Assembly: GCA_025351555.1 (NCBI GenBank)
Contig: JANXVS010000005.1
Coordinates: 1-7,736, forward strand
From: Pseudomonadota bacterium
Lineage (GTDB): Bacteria; Pseudomonadota; Gammaproteobacteria; Xanthomonadales; Rhodanobacteraceae
DNA: 7,736 nt
Direction: 5' to 3'
Part shown: positions 1 through 4,254 of the stretch, one piece after another
Layout of the letters: every line of letters begins with the position of its first letter
Numbering within the stretch: position 1 is the first letter of the stretch
Made by a program: the position numbers and the translations under genes
The notes under the pieces: generated by a model
The model's input: the letters and a program-made list of their open reading frames with translations, nothing else
Database searches by the model: none
Told to the model about the DNA's origin: nothing

Positions 1-233
1 AAATACGTGCGGTAAAATAGGCGCTCCAACCCGGCCACGTGATCCATGTGCGTATGCGTGATATAGACCGCGCGCGGCGCTTGTCCGTACACATCCAGAT
101 AACGGCTCAGCGTCTCCGGACCGCAGTCGATCAAGAGCAGCGGCGTCCCATCGCGTTCAAGCACTGCGCCGGCGGAGCCGAGTTCCACGGCTTGTGCCGA
201 CCCGACGCCGAGAAAGCGCAACGCGAGATTCAT
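1..233 (-). CDS. MBL-fold metallo-hydrolase, N-terminal part (runs off the window)
   Basis: The first 77 codons of a metallo-beta-lactamase-fold protein are present and the rest lies beyond the left edge. The N-terminus starts MNLALRFLGVGSAQAVELGS, the usual first beta strand and glycine turn of this fold. LLLIDCGPE follows at residues 32-40, then the metal-binding HxHxDH motif as HTHMDH at residues 60-65, which in the family holds two zinc or iron ions and activates water for hydrolysis. No signal peptide is visible, so it is probably cytoplasmic. The start is supported by a good Shine-Dalgarno (CGGAG, 7 nt upstream) and by an ATGA overlap with the kdkA stop (230-233), which implies translational coupling. 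The substrate cannot be read from this fragment; beta-CASP-type nucleases and tRNase Z-like or phosphodiesterase-like enzymes share the motif. The fold call is firm, the function open. Confidence 0.85.
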   Translation of the reverse strand, partial: MNLALRFLGVGSAQAVELGSAGAVLERDGTPLLLIDCGPETLSRYLDVYGQAPRAVYITHTHMDHVAGLERLFYRTY

Positions 234-1006
234 GTGTGCGCTCCGCTTTGAGCCAGCGCACTTTCGACACGCCGTTCGTACGCGGCCATCAGCGGGTTCC
301 AGCAAGTGCGATCAAACGCCGGCTCGCCGTCACGCGCGGCGCCGAGCTTGAGCAGCGAACGCCGCAGCCGCGCCAGATTCGCCAGTTGCCAGTCGCGCGT
401 GGGAGCGCGTATCTGGCCGCGATCGAAATCCACCAGCCAGACAGTGTCGTCGGCAAGCAATACATTGTGCGCGTTGAGATCAGCGTGAAAAACGCCGGCC
501 GTGTGGAATTCGGCAACCGTTTCACCAACGCGCGCGGCGACGTCCGCATCGCAACGGTCGCGCGCCACGAGTTCGGCCAAGTTGGATGCGCCTTCGATGC
601 GGCGTGTGATCAGGTCGGCGCGATAATGCGCGCCGTGACGCCGATAGCGCGCGGCGACTGGCGCCGGCACACGCAGGCCGCGCCCATGCAGTTCGGCAAG
701 CAGGGCAAATTCGGCGAAACCGCGTGTGCGCTCGGCGCCCGTCCACAGATAGCGATCGCCCATCACCCGCGCGACCATGCCGCCGCGACGATAATGCCGC
801 AGTACGCAACGCCCGAATGGCGCGTCGAGGTAGATCGCTCCGCCGCGGCCGCCGCTTGCGTTCTGCGCACGACCCTGGGCAAGCCAATGCGCTGCCTCGA
901 ACCAGTCCGGCTCGAAACGATGGGCTTGTGCCGTGGCGGTCGCGTCGAACACAATCGAGCCGTCGGGGGTAGTCTGTCGTTGTGCCCGGATCATCGCATC
1001 GAACAT
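230..1006 (-). CDS. kdkA: 3-deoxy-D-manno-octulosonic acid (Kdo) kinase
   Basis: This 258-residue protein is a lipopolysaccharide kinase of the WaaP/KdkA family, which uses ATP to phosphorylate O-4 of the Kdo residue linked to lipid A, on the cytoplasmic face of the inner membrane. Visible motifs are a glycine-rich stretch GGRGGA at residues 52-57, the catalytic loop HADLNAHN at 174-181 (catalytic Asp176) and the metal-binding DFDRG at 193-197. The HADLNAHN...DFDRG pair is typical of KdkA. The start at 1006 is preferred over the upstream ATG at 1081 because it has AAGG eight bases upstream and because the longer form would run into the divergent opsX gene. The neighbour opsX fits: in Haemophilus influenzae kdkA and opsX are also adjacent. 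The gene overlaps the next gene by ATGA. By inference the organism makes a phosphorylated, probably single-Kdo, inner core. Confidence 0.9.
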   Translation of the reverse strand: MFDAMIRAQRQTTPDGSIVFDATATAQAHRFEPDWFEAAHWLAQGRAQNASGGRGGAIYLDAPFGRCVLRHYRRGGMVARVMGDRYLWTGAERTRGFAEFALLAELHGRGLRVPAPVAARYRRHGAHYRADLITRRIEGASNLAELVARDRCDADVAARVGETVAEFHTAGVFHADLNAHNVLLADDTVWLVDFDRGQIRAPTRDWQLANLARLRRSLLKLGAARDGEPAFDRTCWNPLMAAYERRVESALAQSGAHT

Positions 1007-1048
1007 CGTATCGACCTTCAGCCGCCAGTTTAGCAAGCCCGAGCACCG

Positions 1049-2125
1049 ATGCCGCAATTTTCGACCACCACGCCGCCACAATCGCTATGCCTGCTGCGCA
1101 CCTCAGCGCTTGGCGACGTGACTCATGTCGTGCCAATCGTGCGCACGCTGCAGGCGCATTGGCCACAGTCACAATTGATCTGGGTCGTCGGCAAACTTGA
1201 GCACAAGCTGGTCGGCGATCTGCCCGGCGTCGAGTTCATCGTATTCGACAAGGGCGCCGGTTGGCGCGAGTTTCGTTCGCTGCGCGCGCAACTGGCCGGA
1301 CGCCGCTTCGACGCGCTGCTGCACATGCAGGTGGCGCTGCGGGCGAACCTGCTCAGTGCCTTGATCCGCGCGCCGCTGCGCATCGGTTACGACCGCGCGC
1401 GATCGAAGGATATGCACGGCCTGTTCGTCAATCGGCGCATTGCCGCGCGCAGCGGCGAGCATGTGCTCGATGCGATGGCAAGCTTTCTCGAACCGCTGGG
1501 ACTCAAACAAGCCACGGTGCGCTGGGATATTCCGATTCCGGCGCAGGCCGAAGAGTTTGCCATGCAGCATCTTCCTGGTGACGCGCCGACGCTGCTGGTC
1601 AGCCCGTGCTCGAGCCACACGGTGCGCAACTGGCAGCCGCAGCGTTACGCCGCTGTGATGGATCACGCCGCCACAACACTCGGCTGGCGCGTGGCGCTGT
1701 GCGGCGGCCCCGACGCCTACGAACGGCAGTTCGGCGATGCCATTGTGGAAAAAGCAAAAAATAAACCCGTCGACTTGATCGGCAAGGACACGCTCAAGCA
1801 ATTCCTTGCACTCGCGCGTCGCGCCACCTTGGTGCTGACGCCGGACGCCGGCCCGATGCACATGGCCAACGCCGTCGGCACATCCGTGCTGGGCCTGCAC
1901 GCGGCGAGCAATCCGCAGCGTTCCGGCCCGTATTCGGATCGGCGCTGGTGCGTGGATCGCTACGATGCCGCCGCGCGTAAGTTCTGCGGCAAATCGGCAG
2001 CGGAATTGGCCTGGGGCACCAAACTGGAGTATCCGGGCGTGATGGACTTGATCGAAACCGGCGATGTCATTGAGCGGCTGGAAGCATTTGCGCGCGCACG
2101 CAGTCAGGTTTTCGGTGCGCGATAA
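1049..2125 (+). CDS. opsX: Lipopolysaccharide heptosyltransferase (OpsX/WaaC-like, glycosyltransferase family 9)
   Basis: A 358-residue ADP-heptose:LPS heptosyltransferase with the GT-B fold of family GT9. It is expected to move the first L,D-heptose from ADP-heptose to Kdo-lipid A at the inner membrane. The N-terminal acceptor domain opens with LCLLRTSALGDVTH at residues 13-26, in which Asp23 is the family's conserved ALGD aspartate. The C-terminal donor domain shows LLVSPCSSHTVRNW (182-195), VALCGGP (215-221) and the nucleotide-sugar motif LTPDAGPMHMA (263-273). FDKGAGWREF, LLHMQVALRANLLS and RIGYDRARSKD match what I recall of OpsX more closely than enterobacterial WaaC. The ATG at 1049 leaves a short lead before the first strand; the Shine-Dalgarno is weak (GAG, 5 nt upstream). 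It is divergent from kdkA and its last 22 bp overlap the convergent DUF6165-like gene. Heptosyltransferase I is the best call, and II or III cannot be fully excluded. Confidence 0.88.
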   Translation: MPQFSTTTPPQSLCLLRTSALGDVTHVVPIVRTLQAHWPQSQLIWVVGKLEHKLVGDLPGVEFIVFDKGAGWREFRSLRAQLAGRRFDALLHMQVALRANLLSALIRAPLRIGYDRARSKDMHGLFVNRRIAARSGEHVLDAMASFLEPLGLKQATVRWDIPIPAQAEEFAMQHLPGDAPTLLVSPCSSHTVRNWQPQRYAAVMDHAATTLGWRVALCGGPDAYERQFGDAIVEKAKNKPVDLIGKDTLKQFLALARRATLVLTPDAGPMHMANAVGTSVLGLHAASNPQRSGPYSDRRWCVDRYDAAARKFCGKSAAELAWGTKLEYPGVMDLIETGDVIERLEAFARARSQVFGAR

Positions 2126-2508
2126 TCCTGATACGACTTTTCCTCCACCAGCTGCGAACCAAGCTTCAGGTTGATTTCGCGTTTGACCGCTGCGCGCTCG
2201 TCGTTGCGGAAGTAGACCGAGCGCGCCAGTTCGATGAATTCCGCATCGAACGCCTGCGCTTTCTCCTTCATGCGGATGTGATCCTCGATCTCCCAAAGCG
2301 CTTCATTGACGGCTTTCAGTCGCGCGCGCTCGGCGGCGATGTCGACTCGTGACGCCGGATTCTGCGCCCAGGCGTCGTTGAGAAGATCGAGCTCGGTGCG
2401 CACATTGGCGAGTTTGGTGGCGTCGCGCATCTGCGCGAGCTTGATCTCGAGAATGGTGATCTTGTCGATCAACTCACCGAAGGAAACGGGGGCACAGATC
2501 AGGCTCAT
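2104..2508 (-). CDS. DUF6165-like protein of unknown function
   Basis: This gene encodes 134 residues beginning MSLICAPVSFGELIDKITIL. The sequence is rich in Glu, Lys, Arg, Leu and Ala, has no signal peptide or membrane segment, and looks wholly helical. Heptad-like patterns at about residues 12-50 and 56-95 suggest a helical hairpin or coiled coil. I recognise it, with moderate confidence, as the DUF6165 family, whose N-terminal xPxSxGELxDKxTIL motif is well conserved. The biochemical role is unknown. The start at 2508 is preferred over the in-frame ATG at 2571 because the family motif begins right after it and a TACAAT box (2537-2542) lies between the two. The Shine-Dalgarno is poor. Its last 22 bp overlap opsX tail to tail, so a link to LPS core synthesis is possible by location only. 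Confidence 0.75.
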   Translation of the reverse strand: MSLICAPVSFGELIDKITILEIKLAQMRDATKLANVRTELDLLNDAWAQNPASRVDIAAERARLKAVNEALWEIEDHIRMKEKAQAFDAEFIELARSVYFRNDERAAVKREINLKLGSQLVEEKSYQDYRAPKT

Positions 2509-2536
2509 GGCAGGCAGGATAATTGGATGGGCGCGT

Positions 2537-2566
2537 ATTGTAAGGGCAGCGCCGATCGCCCGACAG
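2537..2566 (-). promoter_or_regulatory. Candidate promoter of the DUF6165-like gene
   Basis: On the minus strand there is a -10-like TACAAT (2542-2537, five of six matches to TATAAT). A weak -35-like CTGTCG lies 18 bp upstream (2566-2561). Transcription would start near 2530, giving a leader of about 22 nt to the ATG at 2508. The -35 match is poor, so this is tentative. Confidence 0.4.
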
Positions 2567-2576
2567 CGCAAACCGG

Positions 2577-2605
2577 TTGTTTCTTCGCAGCCCGGCCCGT
2601 ATCAT
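2577..2605 (+). promoter_or_regulatory. Candidate sigma-70 promoter of tRNA-Ser
   Basis: TTGTTT (2577-2582) and TATCAT (2600-2605, five of six to consensus) are separated by exactly 17 bp. The mature tRNA begins 27 bp after the -10 box. The bases just downstream of the -10 are GC-rich (TCGCGCCC), like the discriminators of stable-RNA promoters under growth-rate or ppGpp control; that regulation is inference. Confidence 0.6.
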
Positions 2606-2632
2606 TCGCGCCCTTCGACGTAGCGCCCATCT

Positions 2633-2725
<93 letters not shown>

Positions 2726-2736
2726 CCTGCGAACCT

Positions 2737-3399
2737 TCAGCCCTTCCCCTCCGTGCGCACCGCATGCACGGCACGCGAGCGGTTGCGCGTATACACGTAT
2801 ACCGACGCCGGCGGCATGTTCCACCAGGCAAAGCCACCGCGCCGCACCGACAGGCCAAGATCGGCCAATAGTTCGCGTGACACCGGCGATTTCGGACCGT
2901 AGGTGAACTGGATGAAGCGGCCTTCCGGCGTGAGTGTGCTGAACGCCGCCTGCAGAATCTCGACCTGGGTGCGCTTGGTCATCGACAGCAAACCCAGACC
3001 GCTGATCACGGCATCGGCCAAGCCGCGGTCGAGAAACCCATCCGCCGTGGCAATGGCTTTCAGTTCGCGCGCGTCTCCGCAGACGACGTGCGCATCGGCG
3101 AAACGCGCGCGCAGGTGCTGATACAGCGCCTCGTTGAGCTCGAGCACCAGCAAGTCTTTGGGGACGATGCCATGTCCGATGAGGGCCCGAGTGAATACGC
3201 CGGTGCCACCGCCGAGCTCGATTACGCGCCGCGCTGCATGTGGCAGTTCCACGATCATCTGTCGTGCCAACTGGCGCCCGGACGGCGACAGTGCGGCAAT
3301 GGCCAGCGGATTCTTCAACCATTGGCGAAAGAACGTCCACGCCTCTGGCGTATCCGAACCGGCAGGCTTGTTTTCTTCTGGCCGGGTCGGCGAGGTCAT
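2737..3399 (-). CDS. Phospholipid N-methyltransferase-like (PmtA-type) SAM-dependent methyltransferase
   Basis: A 220-residue class I methyltransferase. The SAM-binding motif I is VIELGGGTGVFTRAL (residues 59-73). The acidic residue ending strand 2 is in LLVLELN (83-89, Glu87), CGDA lies at 107-110 and motif IV is replaced by VISGLGLLSM (131-140). The N-terminal WTFFRQWLKNPLAIAALSPS (21-40) and the later FIQFTYGP (162-169) are hallmarks of the Rhodobacter-type PmtA family. That family methylates phosphatidylethanolamine stepwise toward phosphatidylcholine at the membrane surface. There is no signal peptide or transmembrane segment, so membrane binding would be peripheral. The start at 3399 is chosen because a promoter-like pair sits at 3430-3458, downstream of the next in-frame ATG at 3498, and the extra 33 residues of the longer form look non-coding. 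The head-group substrate is not proven; a small-molecule or quinone methyltransferase remains possible. Confidence 0.78.
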   Translation of the reverse strand: MTSPTRPEENKPAGSDTPEAWTFFRQWLKNPLAIAALSPSGRQLARQMIVELPHAARRVIELGGGTGVFTRALIGHGIVPKDLLVLELNEALYQHLRARFADAHVVCGDARELKAIATADGFLDRGLADAVISGLGLLSMTKRTQVEILQAAFSTLTPEGRFIQFTYGPKSPVSRELLADLGLSVRRGGFAWWNMPPASVYVYTRNRSRAVHAVRTEGKG

Positions 3400-3429
3400 G
3401 CGGAAATCCGTGTGGGGAAAGCGTCCGCC

Positions 3430-3458
3430 ATGATAGTGCCGCGGCTGTTTACTGACCA
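3430..3458 (-). promoter_or_regulatory. Candidate sigma-70 promoter of the PmtA-like gene
   Basis: On the minus strand TGGTCA (3458-3453, four of six to TTGACA) and TATCAT (3435-3430, five of six to TATAAT) are spaced by 17 bp. The predicted transcript would start near 3423 and have a leader of about 24 nt before the ATG at 3399. This supports the shorter start for that gene. Confidence 0.5.
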
Positions 3459-3499
3459 GCAGCAACCCAGGTAACGGGCAATCGGCCACGCCAAGCAAG

Positions 3500-3534
3500 C
3501 AGCCCCGCTGCGCCAGAGTGACGAAGCGGGGCTG
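3500..3534 (-). terminator. Perfect 10-bp stem-loop, second of two tandem hairpins
   Basis: CAGCCCCGCT (3500-3509) pairs perfectly with AGCGGGGCTG (3525-3534) around a 15-nt loop. On the minus strand it follows the hairpin at 3541-3560. No clear T-run comes after it, so it would be a backup or 3'-end-stabilising structure rather than a classic terminator. It stands between the Gly/Tyr-rich gene and the PmtA-like promoter. Confidence 0.45.
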
Positions 3535-3560
3535 GAAAGACGGCGCCTGGGTAGGCGCCG
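3535..3560 (-). terminator. Probable intrinsic terminator of the Gly/Tyr-rich protein gene
   Basis: CGGCGCCT (3541-3548) and AGGCGCCG (3553-3560) form an 8-bp, very GC-rich stem with a 4-nt loop. On the minus strand the stem is followed by TCTTTC, a short broken T-run. It begins 11 nt after the stop codon of the gene ending at 3572, the right place for an intrinsic terminator. Confidence 0.6.
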
Positions 3561-3571
3561 ATGAGTGTTAC

Positions 3572-3988
3572 TCAGTGATGATAGCCGTGGCGATGATAGC
3601 CGCGGTCGCGGTACTGATAACCGCCACGATAGTAGTGATGTGGATGATAGCCGCCGCGTACGACGATGCCACCATAGGCCGGATAATACGGCGCATCGTA
3701 GTAATCATCATAGTACACCGGCGCCGGGGCGTAGTTACCACCGTAGTAACCATTACCGCCGTAGTAACCACCGCCGCCGTAGTACCCACCACCGCCGTAG
3801 TAACCGCCGTTATAGCCGCCGGAGTAACCACAGAGGTGACAACCACCGCCGTAACCGATGCTCACGCCTGGCAGGTTGATGCCAATGCCGAAATGGCCGT
3901 GAGCGAACGCGGCCGGCGCCAGCGCAAAGCCGGCTGCCGCGAGCAGGCCCAGAACCATCGCGCGAAATCCACGCTTGCGGAATGTCAT
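3572..3988 (-). CDS. Secreted Gly/Tyr/His-rich low-complexity protein
   Basis: A 138-residue protein with a clear Sec signal peptide: basic MTFRKRGFR, a hydrophobic core around residues 10-22 and a likely cut after AFA (29|30). The mature part has four zones: HGHFGIGINLPGVSIGYGGG; a lone CxxC (Cys50, Cys53); YYGG-type repeats at about residues 62-84; and a Tyr/Asp patch (YYDDYYD, 92-98) followed by a His/Tyr/Arg tail ending HRHGYHH. The start at 3988 is chosen over the in-frame ATG at 4003 because GGGAGAG lies six bases upstream of it and the signal peptide then begins normally. I do not recognise a named family. Similar Gly/Tyr-rich exported proteins are common and mostly uncharacterised. 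The His tail and CxxC could bind metal, and the tyrosines could cross-link or stick to surfaces; both ideas are inference. It appears to be monocistronic. Confidence 0.75.
   Translation of the reverse strand: MTFRKRGFRAMVLGLLAAAGFALAPAAFAHGHFGIGINLPGVSIGYGGGCHLCGYSGGYNGGYYGGGGYYGGGGYYGGNGYYGGNYAPAPVYYDDYYDAPYYPAYGGIVVRGGYHPHHYYRGGYQYRDRGYHRHGYHH
3731..3808. repeat. 18-bp imperfect tandem repeat encoding YYGG units
   Basis: Three adjacent 18-bp units starting GTAGTAAC or GTAGTACC lie at 3743-3760, 3761-3778 and 3779-3796. A 12-bp partial unit flanks them on each side (3731-3742 and 3797-3808). They lie in frame in the secreted protein gene and encode its GGxGYY repeats. Unit number may vary between strains by slippage. 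Confidence 0.8.
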
Positions 3989-4055
3989 GACGCTCTCTCC
4001 CATATTCAGTGGTGACTAAGGTGTCGCCAGTGCATGCTGCGGTTGCACGGCTGAA

Positions 4056-4118
4056 TCGAAACTGAAATAAATACAACTTCGAGATGCTGTTCAGTTTCGA
4101 CCGGCGTTAGCTGAACAG
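4056..4118. promoter_or_regulatory. 11-bp inverted repeat with a competing third arm, upstream of the secreted protein gene
   Basis: TCGAAACTGAA (4056-4066) is perfectly repeated in inverse at 4090-4100 (TTCAGTTTCGA), with a 23-bp AT-richer centre. The right arm overlaps CTGTTCAG (4087-4094), which pairs perfectly with CTGAACAG at 4111-4118, so two exclusive hairpins can form. It lies 68 to 130 bp upstream of the ATG at 3988. It could be an operator flanking a promoter or a structured leader; I could not place a convincing -10/-35 pair. Confidence 0.5.
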
Positions 4119-4130
4119 ATTTGTGAATTT

Positions 4131-4252
4131 GACGAGAAGGCTCTTCAAGCAGAGCTTCCACTCGTCTGACGAATAGAAGCTTTCGCTCGTCCTGCGGCCG
4201 AGCGAGTCACTTCTCTTTGCGTGCCCAAAGAGAAGTGACCTAGAGAGCGAGT
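4131..4252. repeat. Cluster of stem-loops ending in a perfect 14-bp palindrome; likely dispersed intergenic element
   Basis: GTCACTTCTCTTTG (4206-4219) and CAAAGAGAAGTGAC (4226-4239) form a perfect 14-bp stem with a 6-nt loop. It is flanked by 7-bp direct repeats AGCGAGT (4201-4207 and 4246-4252). Smaller stems precede it: GCTCT/AGAGC (4140-4144, 4151-4155), AGCTTC/GAAGCT (4153-4158, 4176-4181) and CGCTCG/CGAGCG (4184-4189, 4199-4204). From memory, palindromes with this TCACTTCTCTTTG/CAAAGAGAAGTGA core recur between genes in Xanthomonadales genomes. It lies 15 bp past the rlmKL stop and may end or stabilise that transcript, but has no T-run. No gene is seen in 3989-4254. Confidence 0.6.
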
Positions 4253-4254
4253 TG

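Noticed and set aside
194..1033. Plus-strand open frame opposite kdkA
   Set aside because: Low-information antisense translation; kdkA catalytic motifs are on the other strand.
1169..2296. Long minus-strand open frame opposite opsX
   Set aside because: It is the antisense shadow of a GC-rich gene; its translation is Arg/Gln/His-rich with no family motif, while the plus strand holds a full heptosyltransferase.
3731..3808. Possible CRISPR-like array
   Set aside because: The units are adjacent 18-bp repeats without spacers and are in frame with a repetitive protein.
3518..4015. Plus-strand Val/Thr/Ala-rich open frame opposite the Gly/Tyr-rich gene
   Set aside because: It is the complement of a repeat-coding gene that has a signal peptide and a good Shine-Dalgarno on the minus strand; it lacks such signals itself.
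4206..4239. Palindrome as a standard intrinsic terminator of rlmKL
   Set aside because: The stem is AT-rich in its upper part and no T-run follows on either strand; a dispersed repeat is the better explanation.
4107..4254. Possible small gene in the stem-loop region
   Set aside because: The open frame is a continuation of a shadow frame through palindromic DNA, without a start or ribosome binding site of its own.
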